Assembly (NCBI RefSeq): GCF_027359375.1
Contig: NZ_CP114779.1
Location: forward strand, 558,001-622,000
Direction of reading: 5' to 3'
DNA length: 64,000 bases
DNA from: Prochlorococcus marinus str. MIT 0919
GTDB lineage: Bacteria; Cyanobacteriota; Cyanobacteriia; PCC-6307; Cyanobiaceae
Both the position numbers and the translations under genes were made by a program. This document shows, one piece after another, positions 17,302-27,492 of this stretch. The notes beneath the pieces were generated by a model. It was given only the letters and a program-made list of their open reading frames with translations. It was not told the DNA's origin and ran no database searches. The first letter of the stretch is position 1, and each line of letters begins with the position of its first letter.

Positions 17302-18414
17302 TTGGCCATAGAAAAACAAAAGGTACTGGGCTTCATCAAAACAAAGTTAGGAGGCTCATTTCAGCGTAAAAAGCTTGTCAGTCTCTTGTCATTCCTTTTA
17401 GTAATGACAGGAGGTGGGGTTCTATGGAAATTAGGACTAGGGGAAGAAAATTCTAGAGATATAACAAGCTACACAATGACTGCTGAGCAAGGAATGCTTT
17501 CTTCCGTTATTAATGCAAGTGGAGAGTTAGGAGCTATCAAACGTATAAATATTAATCCAGACAGGCAAGGCTTAATTGAAGAGATCTATATTGAAGAAGG
17601 AGATTCAGTAAAAATGGGGCAAGTCATTGCAAAGATAGTAGACAAGGGACTCCCATTTCGGCTGAATGAATTAAATGCTGAGTTTGAAAATAAAAAATCT
17701 GCCTATGACAGGAGAAAAAAACTTTTTACAGAAGGTGCTATTAGCGCTGAAAAATATAATGAATTTCAAAGAGATTATCTAACAAGCAAAGCTCGTCTTG
17801 ATCAAATAAAAGTTGAAAAAGAGCAATTATTAATTAAAGCTCCTTTCTCAGGGGTTATTACAGCACGTTATGCAGAACCAGGTTCATACGTTTCGCCAAA
17901 CTCTCAAGCCTCGACTAATCAAAGCTCAAGCAAAAGGTCCGTCGTGGAGATTTCATACGGTCTTCAAGTAATAGCAAAGGTTCCTGAAAGTGATATAGGC
18001 CGTATAAGCAAAGGTCAACAAGCAACTATTCGAGTTGAAGCATTCCCAGATGAAATATTTGACTCTGTTGTAGAAAATATTTCCCCAAGAGCTATTAAGG
18101 ATAATAATGTGACTTCATTTGAAGTAAAACTCTCTTTAGTGGAGCCGCCCCAGAAACTACTGATTGGTATGACCGCAGATGTTGAATTCCAAGCAGGGAA
18201 AAGTGAAATAAAGACACTAGTGCCAACTGTTGCCATCGTGACTAGGCAAGGAGAGCCAGGGCTGTTACTTGTAGGGGAAAAACAGCAACCTCTTTTCCAA
18301 AAAGTAGAACTCGGCTATAGCAGTGGAAGTAAAACAGCAATTATTAAAGGAATACTTCCTGGAGAGCAATTTTTTATAGATTTACCGCCATGGGCGAAAA
18401 GAAAAAGCAACTAA
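17302..18414 (+). CDS. HlyD/RND-type membrane fusion protein
   Basis: A 370-residue periplasmic adaptor. One N-terminal membrane anchor (about residues 26-46) is followed by a half lipoyl motif (RININPDRQGLIEEIYIEEG), a coiled-coil hairpin (about 127-172), the second lipoyl half (LLIKAPFSGVITARYAEPGS), and beta-barrel domains (AKVPESDIGRISKGQQATIR). Such proteins link an inner-membrane pump to the outer membrane or work with ABC exporters of the MacB type. No pump gene lies beside it here, so its partner is elsewhere. The start is TTG; no ATG precedes the anchor. polA begins 17 bases downstream. Confidence 0.85.
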   Translation: MAIEKQKVLGFIKTKLGGSFQRKKLVSLLSFLLVMTGGGVLWKLGLGEENSRDITSYTMTAEQGMLSSVINASGELGAIKRININPDRQGLIEEIYIEEGDSVKMGQVIAKIVDKGLPFRLNELNAEFENKKSAYDRRKKLFTEGAISAEKYNEFQRDYLTSKARLDQIKVEKEQLLIKAPFSGVITARYAEPGSYVSPNSQASTNQSSSKRSVVEISYGLQVIAKVPESDIGRISKGQQATIRVEAFPDEIFDSVVENISPRAIKDNNVTSFEVKLSLVEPPQKLLIGMTADVEFQAGKSEIKTLVPTVAIVTRQGEPGLLLVGEKQQPLFQKVELGYSSGSKTAIIKGILPGEQFFIDLPPWAKRKSN

Positions 18415-18431
18415 CTTAAGTCTCTATAAAA

Positions 18432-21410
18432 ATGGAGCCAGAAATTAATGCCATGTCCCAAAAACAATCAAGGCCTATTTTACTTCTTGTAGATGGTCAC
18501 TCGCTAGCTTTTCGAAGCTTTTACGCTTTTAGCAAAGGAGGTGAAGGGGGGTTGACGACAAAAGATGGTCTTCCAACAAGTGTTACATTTGGGTTTCTAA
18601 AAAGTCTATTAGATAACTGCAAAAGCCTTAGCCCACAAGGAGTAACGATTGCTTTTGATACAGCTGAGCCAACGTTTCGTCACAAAGCAGATCCAAACTA
18701 CAAAGCCAATAGAGATGTTGCTCCTCCGACTTTCTTTCAAGACCTAGAGCAGCTACAAACAATCCTTAAAGAAGACCTAAGGATACCAATCTGTACAGCC
18801 CCTGGATATGAAGCAGATGACGTGCTTGGAACACTAGCGAACAAAGCTGCCGAAGACGGCTGGAGAGTGCGTATACTTTCTGGAGATAGAGACCTCTTCC
18901 AATTAGTAGATGATAATCGTGATATAGCAATCATGTATATGGGGGGTGGGCCTTACTCAAAAAGTGGTAATCCTTCCTTAATCAATGAATTGGCTGTCAA
19001 AGAAAAGCTTGGTGTTCTTCCTAACAAAGTTATCGACTTAAAGGCTCTTACTGGAGATAGTTCAGACAATATACCTGGAGTTAAAGGTGTTGGACCAAAA
19101 ACAGCAATCAACCTTTTAAATGAAAATAATGATCTTGATGGAGTCTTTCAATTATTAGAAGTTCTCGAAGAGAAAGGAGAGAAAGCTTTCCAGGGTTCAA
19201 TCAAAGGAGCTGTGAAATTAAAACTTAGGCAAGGTAAAGAGAATGCCTACCTTTCTAGAAAGCTCGCCGAAATCTTAATCGAAGTTCCTTTGAAAACATC
19301 AGGTTTTGAATTAACCAAAATAAATCAAGAAAGTCTTGCGAACTCCTTACAAGATCTTGAATTATACAGTCTTTATAGGCAAATACCAACTTTTATAGCA
19401 ACATTTTCATCTGGTGGTTTTTTAGCAAACAAATCAACAGCAAGTGAGAAAAAGAACTCAATAGAGAGTATTAACGAGAAGAACTATACAAAAACAAAAG
19501 TCAATGTCGAAAATAAGATGCCAATTTTAAATCCAAGAGTAATTAATAACAAATCCCAGCTTACTGAACTTCTTGAAGTCCTATCAGAATGCACTCAATC
19601 ATCTAAGCCAGTAGCTATTGATACTGAGACAACTAGTTTAAATCCCTGCCAAGCAGAGCTTGTAGGTGTAGGCATATGTTGGGGAGAAGGTATTGATGAG
19701 ATAGCCTATATACCTGTGGGACATAATTCTAGCGAGCTTATAACGAACACTGAACATGATAAGCAGCTACCTCTTCTCGAAGTTATCCAAGCTTTATCTC
19801 CATGGCTTGGCAGTTCTCAACATCCTAAAGTCCTTCAGAATACAAAATATGACCGATTAGTCTTTCTTCAATATGGCATACCTCTAGAAGGAGTTGTCAT
19901 GGATACTCTCCTGGCTGATTACATACTTGATGCTAGTAAGAAACATAGTTTAGAAGAAATGGCCAAAAGGGAATTTGGCTTTACGCCACTTAACTTCAAA
20001 GACCTTGTTAAGAAAGGGGAAACCTTCAGAGAGGTTGATATTAAGACTGCAAGCCTGTACTGCGGAATGGATGTATATCTAACAAGAAAGCTTTGTTTTG
20101 TAATTGAACAACAATTGAAAGGTATTAGTGGAAATCTTATTGATCTTTTAAATCAAGTAGAGCTCCCGCTAGAGCCAATACTTGCAAATATGGAAGCCAG
20201 GGGGATAAGAGTGGACATACCTTACCTAGAAAAACTTTCGATTGAGTTAAATAAAACACTGCAAAGTATCGAAAAGAAAGCTTATGAAATTACAAGCAAT
20301 GAATTCAACCTAAACTCTCCAAAGCAATTGGGTGAAATACTCTTTGAGCAATTAGAACTGGACAAAAAGAAATCTCGCAAAACAAAAACAGGCTGGAGTA
20401 CTGATGCAAATGTTTTAGAAAAACTAGAGCAAGACCATCCACTTGTACCAATGATCATAGAGCACCGAACCCTAAGCAAACTTCTCAGCACATACGTAGA
20501 TGCCTTGCCACAATTAGTAGAAAAAGAAACTGGAAGAGTACATACCGATTTCAATCAAGCAGTTACAGCTACTGGTAGATTAAGCAGTAGCAATCCTAAT
20601 TTACAAAACATTCCTATTCGAACAAACTTTAGTAGACGTATTCGGAAGGCATTTTTACCTAGGGAAGATTGGGTGCTGTTAAGTGCAGATTATTCCCAAA
20701 TAGAACTTCGTATACTTGCCCATCTCTCAGAAGAGGAGTTCCTTCAACAAGCCTATCGTAATGGAGACGATGTTCATGAATTAACGGCAAAGCGTTTATT
20801 GGATAAACAGTCAATAAATGCCGACGAAAGAAGACTAGGTAAAACAATCAATTTTGGGGTTATCTATGGAATGGGCTTTCAACGTTTTGCTCGTTCAACT
20901 GGTGTTTCACAAACAGAGGCCAAAGATTTTCTAAATAGATATAAAGATCAGTATCCAAAGGTATTCTCTTTTTTAGAGCTTCAAGAAAGACTTGCGCTCA
21001 GTCAAGGTTATGTAGAAACTCTACTTGGTCGTAGAAGGTATTTTCATTTCGACAAAAATGGTTTAGGAAGACTATTAGGAAAAAACCCTATGGATATTGA
21101 TCTTAAACTTGCCCGACGGGCTGGAATGGAAGCACAACAACTACGAGCAGCAGCAAATGCTCCAATTCAAGGTTCTAGTGCTGACATTATTAAAGTAGCC
21201 ATGGTCCAATTGGATAAAAAATTAAAAGAAGCATCAGTACCTGCAAATTTGCTATTGCAAGTCCATGATGAATTAGTTTTAGAAGTAGAGCCGTCAGCAA
21301 TGACAAAAGTTCGAGAGTTAGTTGTAAAAACAATGGAAAATGCTATTCATCTTAGCGTTCCTCTAACTGTAGAATCTGCAGTTGGCAAAAATTGGATGGA
21401 TGCAAAATAA
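18432..21410 (+). CDS. polA: DNA polymerase I
   Basis: A 992-residue repair and Okazaki-fragment-processing polymerase with all three domains. The 5'-3' exonuclease is at about 14-330 (LLLVDGHSLAFRSFYAF, GDSSDNIPGVKGVGPKTA). The 3'-5' exonuclease is at about 370-560 and keeps its acidic residues: DTETT, NTKYD and YCGMD, so proofreading is probably active. The polymerase (about 590-992) has motif A DYSQIELRILAH, motif B KTINFGVIYGM and motif C QVHDELVLEV. Either of two close ATGs (18432 or 18453) could start it. The spacing to the HlyD-type gene is short; cysS follows after 53 bases. Confidence 0.97.
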   Translation: MEPEINAMSQKQSRPILLLVDGHSLAFRSFYAFSKGGEGGLTTKDGLPTSVTFGFLKSLLDNCKSLSPQGVTIAFDTAEPTFRHKADPNYKANRDVAPPTFFQDLEQLQTILKEDLRIPICTAPGYEADDVLGTLANKAAEDGWRVRILSGDRDLFQLVDDNRDIAIMYMGGGPYSKSGNPSLINELAVKEKLGVLPNKVIDLKALTGDSSDNIPGVKGVGPKTAINLLNENNDLDGVFQLLEVLEEKGEKAFQGSIKGAVKLKLRQGKENAYLSRKLAEILIEVPLKTSGFELTKINQESLANSLQDLELYSLYRQIPTFIATFSSGGFLANKSTASEKKNSIESINEKNYTKTKVNVENKMPILNPRVINNKSQLTELLEVLSECTQSSKPVAIDTETTSLNPCQAELVGVGICWGEGIDEIAYIPVGHNSSELITNTEHDKQLPLLEVIQALSPWLGSSQHPKVLQNTKYDRLVFLQYGIPLEGVVMDTLLADYILDASKKHSLEEMAKREFGFTPLNFKDLVKKGETFREVDIKTASLYCGMDVYLTRKLCFVIEQQLKGISGNLIDLLNQVELPLEPILANMEARGIRVDIPYLEKLSIELNKTLQSIEKKAYEITSNEFNLNSPKQLGEILFEQLELDKKKSRKTKTGWSTDANVLEKLEQDHPLVPMIIEHRTLSKLLSTYVDALPQLVEKETGRVHTDFNQAVTATGRLSSSNPNLQNIPIRTNFSRRIRKAFLPREDWVLLSADYSQIELRILAHLSEEEFLQQAYRNGDDVHELTAKRLLDKQSINADERRLGKTINFGVIYGMGFQRFARSTGVSQTEAKDFLNRYKDQYPKVFSFLELQERLALSQGYVETLLGRRRYFHFDKNGLGRLLGKNPMDIDLKLARRAGMEAQQLRAAANAPIQGSSADIIKVAMVQLDKKLKEASVPANLLLQVHDELVLEVEPSAMTKVRELVVKTMENAIHLSVPLTVESAVGKNWMDAK

Positions 21411-21463
21411 GAAATCAAGAAAAATGATTTTTTTTACCCAAACATTTTCATCGTTTTAATCAA

Positions 21464-22966
21464 GTGTCCCTCAAATTAACAAACACACTTAGTGGGCAAG
21501 TCGAACTTTTCAAGTCACTGAAGCCTAATGAAGTAAATATCTATTGTTGTGGTGTTACCGTCTACGACCTTTGCCATCTTGGACATGCAAGAAGTTATAT
21601 TGCATGGGACACTTTGCGTAGATATTTTATTTGGCAAGGTTATAAAGTAACCTTCGTTCAAAACTTTACAGATATTGACGACAAAATATTAAATCGAGCA
21701 GCTACAGAAAATTCAACTATGCATGAGGTCAGCGAGCGAAATATTAAAGAGTTCTATAAAGATATGGACTCATTAGGTATTTTACGGCCAGACCGAACTC
21801 CAAGAGCCACCCAATGTCTCGATGAGATCCGCTCTATGATTATGAATCTAGAGAAAAAAGGAGCAGCTTACTCAACAGAAGGAGATGTTTATTTTACAGT
21901 CAGTAAGCATAGTAGTTATGGGAAACTGAGCGGCAGAGACTTATCGAAGCAACAGATCAATCCAGAAGGACGTGTAACTGATAAAGAAAAAGCACGTAAA
22001 CATCATCCTTTTGATTTTGCATTATGGAAAGCCGCAAAGGATGAAGAGCCAAGCTATCCTTCACCTTGGGGCAAAGGTCGTCCTGGTTGGCATATTGAAT
22101 GCTCTGCAATGGTTCTAAAAGAATTAGGTGAAACAATAGATATTCATCTTGGTGGTACTGATCTTATATTCCCTCACCATGAAAATGAGATAGCTCAATC
22201 TGAAACGGCCAATGGTAAAAAGTTGGCAAATTTTTGGCTGCACAATGGAATGGTCAATGTGGGAGGAGAAAAAATGAGTAAGTCAATTGGAAACTTCACA
22301 ACCATAAGAGACTTAACAGACAAAGGGGTTACGCCAATGACAATAAGATTTTTTGTATTGCAAGCACACTATAGAAAGCCTCTTGATTTTACTGATGAAG
22401 CAATACAGGCAGCAGCAACAGGGTGGATTGGATTAAACAAAGCACTTGCCTTAGGAGAAAATCACAAAGGAATCTTGAAATGGTCTAAATCAAGAAATTT
22501 AAAATCACCTCTTACAGCATCTGAAGTCTCTTGTTTAGAGGGGTTAAATTCATTACGTCAATCTTTCACAGATGCATTAAACAATGATTTGAACACCGCT
22601 TCAGCTCTGGCAGTTCTTTTTGAACTTGCTCGTCCATTAAAGACAATCGCAAATCAAATTGAATATGAGCAACTAGAAGTGAGCAGGCTTACTGATGATA
22701 ATTCTAGAAATCTTAATTCCAGATGGATAACTCTTGTTGAATTAGCGGATGTTCTGGGGTTAAAAAATGAACCAACTAAAAAAGTATTTTCTAAAGACGA
22801 TTCTGTCCCAAGCATGGCCTATATCCAAGAAGCGATTAAAGAAAGAAGAGCTGCAAAATCAATTCGGGATTATAAGAAAGCAGATCAAATAAGGAATGAA
22901 CTAAAAGAGCAAGGTATTGAATTAATTGACAAGTCAGAAGGGATAACTGATTGGAAAAGAATTTAG
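21464..22966 (+). CDS. cysS: Cysteine--tRNA ligase
   Basis: A 500-residue class I aminoacyl-tRNA synthetase that charges tRNA-Cys. The HIGH signature reads HLGH in [19 protein letters not shown] and the KMSKS loop is intact ([11 protein letters not shown]). The zinc site residues are visible as [14 protein letters not shown] at the N-terminus and GWHIECSAM, with [15 protein letters not shown] downstream. Length is normal for the family. The start is GTG ([11 protein letters not shown]), the first initiation codon that includes the conserved opening strand. It lies between polA and dxr on the same strand, a core-genome cluster. Confidence 0.97.
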   Translation: MSLKLTNTLSGQVELFKSLKPNEVNIYCCGVTVYDLCHLGHARSYIAWDTLRRYFIWQGYKVTFVQNFTDIDDKILNRAATENSTMHEVSERNIKEFYKDMDSLGILRPDRTPRATQCLDEIRSMIMNLEKKGAAYSTEGDVYFTVSKHSSYGKLSGRDLSKQQINPEGRVTDKEKARKHHPFDFALWKAAKDEEPSYPSPWGKGRPGWHIECSAMVLKELGETIDIHLGGTDLIFPHHENEIAQSETANGKKLANFWLHNGMVNVGGEKMSKSIGNFTTIRDLTDKGVTPMTIRFFVLQAHYRKPLDFTDEAIQAAATGWIGLNKALALGENHKGILKWSKSRNLKSPLTASEVSCLEGLNSLRQSFTDALNNDLNTASALAVLFELARPLKTIANQIEYEQLEVSRLTDDNSRNLNSRWITLVELADVLGLKNEPTKKVFSKDDSVPSMAYIQEAIKERRAAKSIRDYKKADQIRNELKEQGIELIDKSEGITDWKRI

Positions 22967-23050
22967 TTTTTTTTCAGTACTTTCCAATAATTTACTTTTT
23001 AGACAGTAAGAACCTTGAAATGAGAGACTGTTTATATCTGTAAGGACATT

Positions 23051-24289
23051 GTGAAAGCCATCAGCGTGCTGGGCTCCACTGGTTCTATTGGCACCCAAAC
23101 CCTCCAAATTGCTGAAGAGTTCCCAGAACAATTCAAAGTAGTTGGGTTAACTGCTGGGAGAAACCTAAATCTCCTAATAGAACAAATACAACGACATAAT
23201 CCAGAAGTAGTTGCACTTGCGGATGAATCCCTTGTCCCTCAGCTGCAACAACTGTTAAAAAATCTATCCCTTGATGAAAAACCAGCGAAACTTCCAGAAT
23301 TATTTGGTGGCCAAGAAGGACTAAGTATTGCTGCTTCATGGGATCACGCCGACCTTGTGGTTACTGGAATTGTCGGATGTGCTGGTCTTCTGCCTACTCT
23401 GGCGGCTATAAAAGCCGGGAAAGATATTGCTCTAGCTAATAAAGAAACTCTTATAGCTGCGGGACCTGTTGTACTACCTGAATTAAAGCGGAGTGGCAGC
23501 CGCCTACTACCAGCTGATTCAGAACACTCGGCAATATTTCAGTGTCTGCAAGGCACTCCTTGGGCAGAGAATGCACGACTTTCAACTGGAGTACCAACTC
23601 CAGGGCTCAGAAGTATTCAATTAACTGCTTCAGGCGGAGCGTTTCGGGACTGGTCCATTGAAGATCTAGAGAAGGCGACTATTAAGGATGCAACTAGTCA
23701 CCCAAATTGGAGTATGGGCCAGAAAATAACCGTAGATTCAGCCACTCTTATGAACAAAGGGCTTGAGGTGATTGAAGCGCATTATTTATTTGGTCTTGAT
23801 TACGATCAGATAGGGATAGTTATCCACCCTCAAAGCATTATTCACTCCATGATTGAGTTAACTGACTCCTCTGTTTTAGCTCAGATGGGTTGGCCTGACA
23901 TGAAACTCCCAATTCTGTATGCCATGAGTTGGCCAAACAGAATTGAAACACCTTGGAAGAGATTAAATCTTCCTGAGATAGGGGAAATAACCTTCAAAGA
24001 ACCAAACACCGTCAAATATCCTTGCATGGGACTTGCTTACTCAGCAGGCAAATTAGGTGGCACTATGCCAGCGGTTCTTAATGCAGCAAATGAAGAAGCA
24101 GTTGCATTGTTCCTAGAAGAAAAAATTCATTTTTTAAACATTCCAAAAGCAATTGAAATCGCATGCGAAAAGCATAAAAATGATTTAAAGCACAACCCAC
24201 AATTAAATGATGTTATTTATTTTGATACTTGGGCCCGAAAAATAGTGAGGGAGTCTGTAGAAAAAGATGTCCAACAATTCACAAGATAG
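23051..24289 (+). CDS. dxr: 1-deoxy-D-xylulose 5-phosphate reductoisomerase
   Basis: The 412-residue second enzyme of the MEP isoprenoid pathway, which makes 2-C-methyl-D-erythritol 4-phosphate with NADPH and supplies carotenoids, the phytol chain of chlorophyll and quinones. The NADPH loop is [11 protein letters not shown] (8-18). The metal-binding acidic residues lie in [13 protein letters not shown], and the flexible loop and substrate site are in ASGGAFRDW and [19 protein letters not shown]. It starts at GTG. The ferredoxin-like gene follows after 15 bases, which may place an iron-sulfur protein on the same transcript. Confidence 0.97.
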   Translation: MKAISVLGSTGSIGTQTLQIAEEFPEQFKVVGLTAGRNLNLLIEQIQRHNPEVVALADESLVPQLQQLLKNLSLDEKPAKLPELFGGQEGLSIAASWDHADLVVTGIVGCAGLLPTLAAIKAGKDIALANKETLIAAGPVVLPELKRSGSRLLPADSEHSAIFQCLQGTPWAENARLSTGVPTPGLRSIQLTASGGAFRDWSIEDLEKATIKDATSHPNWSMGQKITVDSATLMNKGLEVIEAHYLFGLDYDQIGIVIHPQSIIHSMIELTDSSVLAQMGWPDMKLPILYAMSWPNRIETPWKRLNLPEIGEITFKEPNTVKYPCMGLAYSAGKLGGTMPAVLNAANEEAVALFLEEKIHFLNIPKAIEIACEKHKNDLKHNPQLNDVIYFDTWARKIVRESVEKDVQQFTR

Positions 24290-24304
24290 TGTACTCAAAT
24301 CAAG

Positions 24305-24637
24305 ATGGAGATTAGTCACCATATTCTTCTTTGTGCATCACCTTCTAAAGCATTGTGCTGCGACCCTGAAACCGGAATAAAAAGTTGGAATAGGCTCAAA
24401 AGAGTAATAAGGGATTTAAGACTAGAAGAACCTAATAGAAAAGAAGGTATTGTTTTAAGAAGCAAAGTTGACTGTTTAAGAGTCTGCAAAGAGGGTCCTA
24501 TAATGTTAATTTGGCCCGATGGGATTTGGTATAGACGAGTAAATCCAGACTTGATAGAATTAATAGTTAAACAACATATAATTGAAGGAAGTCCAGTAAA
24601 AGAATTTATATTTAATCAAACCTTGTTTAAAAAATAA
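24305..24637 (+). CDS. Thioredoxin-fold [2Fe-2S] ferredoxin-like protein
   Basis: A 110-residue protein of the (2Fe-2S) thioredoxin-like ferredoxin type. It opens with ISHHILLCASPSKALCCD, giving the first cysteine and then a CC pair after eight residues, and the second half has VDCLRVCKEGPIMLIWPDGIW, the typical second cysteine pair of the family. It should be a small soluble electron carrier, partner unknown. It lies 15 bases after dxr; the MEP pathway later needs ferredoxin-dependent IspG and IspH, so a functional link is tempting but only inferred. It is convergent with the hydrolase gene. Confidence 0.8.
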   Translation: MEISHHILLCASPSKALCCDPETGIKSWNRLKRVIRDLRLEEPNRKEGIVLRSKVDCLRVCKEGPIMLIWPDGIWYRRVNPDLIELIVKQHIIEGSPVKEFIFNQTLFKK

Positions 24638-24657
24638 TTCAAAACAATTTTTACATA

Positions 24658-25770
24658 TCAAAACTTTAGCAGCCAGCGCTTTACAAGTTCATCACCCCAG
24701 CATCCACCAATTCCATGAAATCCGTTATGTCCTCCATTAGAAGTAATGCAAACTTCTATCTTGGAGTTGCAACCAAGTTTTTGTGTTTTCTTAAATAGTT
24801 CAATAGCTGCATCAGGTGGAACCCAAGGGTCATCGAGTGATTGAATGAAAAGAGTTTCAGGAATACCCGCAGGATTTTGACAAAGAGTGCTTAACGGAGA
24901 AGCATTTTTATAGTATTCATCCACATTATTAAATCCCCATCTTGGGGCTGTAATAACAGAGTCGAAGTCCCTAATTGACGTAATCTTTGAAGCAGAAATA
25001 CTTCTTTCATCTGTCAAAGCTTCTCTCTCAAAAGGCTTAACTCCAAAAGGGTCCGCAAGTGTTTGCTTAACTAAACGCTGCAAAAGCCACTTTTGATAAA
25101 ACTTATTTCGTGGCTGTTCTATTGCCGCACTGCATGCAACTAAATCTAACGGACTACTGATACAAACCAACCCATCTAAAGGCGGCTGAGGGATGAAGGG
25201 ATGGTTAATCAACTCAAAGCAAGCATTAAGAAGAATTGTTCCTCCTAAAGAAATACCTACTCCAAATAGAGGTATATAACTTGTTGTAATATCATTTTGT
25301 TTCCATAATAGATCGCAAATCTCCCTAGCTTTAACTATTACGGGGATTAAATCACTATTACACTTGGCTGCATATGTTCCAGCAACTAAATCTCTCCCAG
25401 GAATAGCACCTCTAAGATTCAATCGCAAAATAACGAAGCCTGCGTTTAAAAGCTTTAAAGCCATACGTCTCAAACCTCTTCTACGGCTAGACCCCCCTAG
25501 TCCATGAAGCATAAGAACAACACCACGCATCTCAGAGGACTCACTAGGTCTATTCAAAAGTGCCATTAAGTAGCCGCTGGTATCACCACCATTAGGCAGA
25601 GGAGGTATCTTAATTTTCAAGACCTCGCCATTTTGCGAGAGCAACTCATCAGTAACAAATGAATCCCTTAAAGTTTGAAGGTCTCCTCCTATCCAAGGGA
25701 ATCTCTGCCTAAAGGGATCTATTCCAAGATCATTAATAACCTGACAAGAACCATCAACTTCTACTGCCAA
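24658..25770 (-). CDS. Alpha/beta hydrolase, YheT family
   Basis: A 370-residue serine-hydrolase-fold protein of the YheT/ABHD1-3 group. The oxyanion strand is LMLHGLGGSSRRRGLRR, the nucleophile elbow GVGISLGG holds the serine, the acid is in SLDDPWVPPDA, and the histidine in NGGHNGFHG, so the triad is complete. Esterase activity on lipids is likely but the substrate is unknown. The frame opens at TTG (25768-25770) inside the end of pntB, overlapping it by 17 bases; no ATG lies near. It is thus the last gene of the transhydrogenase operon, an arrangement that suggests translational coupling rather than shared function. Confidence 0.85.
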   Translation of the reverse strand: MAVEVDGSCQVINDLGIDPFRQRFPWIGGDLQTLRDSFVTDELLSQNGEVLKIKIPPLPNGGDTSGYLMALLNRPSESSEMRGVVLMLHGLGGSSRRRGLRRMALKLLNAGFVILRLNLRGAIPGRDLVAGTYAAKCNSDLIPVIVKAREICDLLWKQNDITTSYIPLFGVGISLGGTILLNACFELINHPFIPQPPLDGLVCISSPLDLVACSAAIEQPRNKFYQKWLLQRLVKQTLADPFGVKPFEREALTDERSISASKITSIRDFDSVITAPRWGFNNVDEYYKNASPLSTLCQNPAGIPETLFIQSLDDPWVPPDAAIELFKKTQKLGCNSKIEVCITSNGGHNGFHGIGGCWGDELVKRWLLKF

Positions 25771-27187
25771 TTCCTAACTCCTTAAGCTCAACTAAAAGAT
25801 CTCCTAAAACCTTCTTTGCATCTCCAAAGACCATTGAAGTATTAGGCAGCTCAAACAAATCATTCTTTATTCCTGAATAACCTGCACTCATTCCTCTTTT
25901 AACTACAAAAACTGTACGAGCTTCTTGAACATCCAGTACTGGCATCCCATACAACGGCGAAGTTGAATCATTCTTTGCTTGTGGATTGACTACATCGTTT
26001 GCCCCAAGAACAAGAACAACATCTGTTGCAGGAAACTCAGGATTAATAATATCCATTTCCATTAATTGTTCATAAGGAACATCTGCTTCTGCTAAAAGGA
26101 CATTCATATGTCCTGGCATACGACCGGCTACTGGGTGGATCGCATACTTCACTTCGATTCCATTATTTTCTAATGATCTAGTAACCTCCCTGAGCGTATG
26201 TTGAGCCTGGGCAACAGCAAGTCCATAACCGGGAACAATTACAACACGTTCGGCGGCTTCAAGTGTTAAAGCACATTCTTCAACACTACAACTTGTTATG
26301 TTCAGATACTCTCCGGAACCATTACTTCCAGAAGTTGAGTTAGCAGCAAGTGCTCCGCCAAACAAAACAGAAATCAAAGACCTATTCATTCCGTTACACA
26401 TAACTTGAGTAAGTATTAAGCCTGCAGCTCCAACCATTGCTCCTGCCACAATCAAAAGTTGACTTCTAACGACAAAACCTGCTGCTGCTGCTGCTACACC
26501 CGAGTAGCTATTCAATAATGAGATAACTACTGGCATATCAGCTCCTCCGATTGAGAGGGTGACACCAATACCAAGCAAGCTTGAACTAACAACCAATAAG
26601 GGCAGGCCAGTTGCTCCTCCAAATAAAACTTCAATAATCCCGATACAAGACATTACGGCTAGACCAATATTGATTACATGACGAAATTTGCTTTCCATCC
26701 ATGAAGGAGTGGAAAGCCATCCTCGCAACTTCGCCATGGCAACGATTGAACCAGAGAAAGTAATCGCTCCAACAAAAACAGAAATAGCAATAGATATTTT
26801 GTCAATCAATCCCCCATTCAACTCGGCATTTGTATTAGAGAAAAGTGCCACTCCCAAAGCAACCAATAAGGAAGACATTCCTCCACAACCATTAAATAAA
26901 GCAACTGTTTCTGGCATTGCCGTCATAGAAACCCGTTTAGCAGTAATCATTCCCAGGACACCACCTATTAAGGAACCAATAATTATCCACACCCAAGAAC
27001 TGATTGTTATCCCTGTATCTCCTAAAGCATTAATTAATAGACCTACAACTGCCAGAAGCATTGCAACAGCTGCCAAACGATTGGCCTCCCTAGCAGAACG
27101 AACTTTTGAAAGCCCCTTAATGCCTAAAGCCAAAAGGAGTACAGCAATAAGGTCAATAGAGTATTTAAGAATTTCAGTGAAAGTCAT
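25754..27187 (-). CDS. pntB: NAD(P) transhydrogenase subunit beta
   Basis: A 477-residue integral membrane subunit. The first 260 residues form about nine helices of the proton channel (domain II). The soluble NADP(H)-binding domain III follows, with GYGLAVAQAQH, AIHPVAGRMPGHMNVLLAEA and LVLGANDVVNPQA, the expected nucleotide-binding stretches. With PntA it uses the proton gradient to reduce NADP with NADH, or runs in reverse. It is separated by 11 bases from pntA2 and overlaps the hydrolase gene downstream. Confidence 0.96.
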   Translation of the reverse strand: MTFTEILKYSIDLIAVLLLALGIKGLSKVRSAREANRLAAVAMLLAVVGLLINALGDTGITISSWVWIIIGSLIGGVLGMITAKRVSMTAMPETVALFNGCGGMSSLLVALGVALFSNTNAELNGGLIDKISIAISVFVGAITFSGSIVAMAKLRGWLSTPSWMESKFRHVINIGLAVMSCIGIIEVLFGGATGLPLLVVSSSLLGIGVTLSIGGADMPVVISLLNSYSGVAAAAAGFVVRSQLLIVAGAMVGAAGLILTQVMCNGMNRSLISVLFGGALAANSTSGSNGSGEYLNITSCSVEECALTLEAAERVVIVPGYGLAVAQAQHTLREVTRSLENNGIEVKYAIHPVAGRMPGHMNVLLAEADVPYEQLMEMDIINPEFPATDVVLVLGANDVVNPQAKNDSTSPLYGMPVLDVQEARTVFVVKRGMSAGYSGIKNDLFELPNTSMVFGDAKKVLGDLLVELKELGIGSRS

Positions 27188-27198
27188 TACAAGTTCTC

Positions 27199-27492
27199 CT
27201 ATTTGCGTGATGTTTTACGACTAAACATCGCAAGCATTCTGTCTGTGACAAGGAAGCCTCCTACGACATTGAATAAAGCGAACCCAAGAGAAACCGACCC
27301 CATAACTAACAAAGCAGTATTATCTCCTGCCTTAATTATTAAAGTAAGCGCAGCAAGAATAGTAATTCCTGAAATAGCATTAGCTCCACTCATAAGTGGT
27401 GTGTGCAAAGTAGGAGGGACCTTCCCAATTAATTCCAATCCAAGAAGACTTCCTAGCAAAAGTACCCAAAGTGCTTCACTTAAAAAAGACAT
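27199..27492 (-). CDS. pntA2: NAD(P) transhydrogenase alpha subunit, membrane part (alpha-2)
   Basis: A 97-residue membrane protein of four helices, matching the C-terminal membrane domain of PntA as a separate polypeptide (the split-alpha form common in cyanobacteria and Rhodospirillum). Its helices LWVLLLGSLLGLELIGKVPP and TPLMSGANAISGITILAAL contain the family HTPLMSG motif. Its ATG overlaps the pntA1 stop by one base, so the two are translationally coupled, and pntB follows 11 bases later. A basic tail (RMLAMFSRKTSRK) stays on the cytosolic side. Confidence 0.95.
   Translation of the reverse strand: MSFLSEALWVLLLGSLLGLELIGKVPPTLHTPLMSGANAISGITILAALTLIIKAGDNTALLVMGSVSLGFALFNVVGGFLVTDRMLAMFSRKTSRK

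Noticed and set aside
21411-21436. Possible terminator after polA (AAATCA/TGATTT plus T-run)
   Set aside because: Only A-T-rich pairing with a seven-base loop; cysS begins shortly after, so a firm call is not justified.
26688-27224. Open frame of 178 codons on the plus strand
   Set aside because: Antisense to pntB membrane segments; repetitive proline/isoleucine/alanine composition is typical of a reverse reading of hydrophobic helices.
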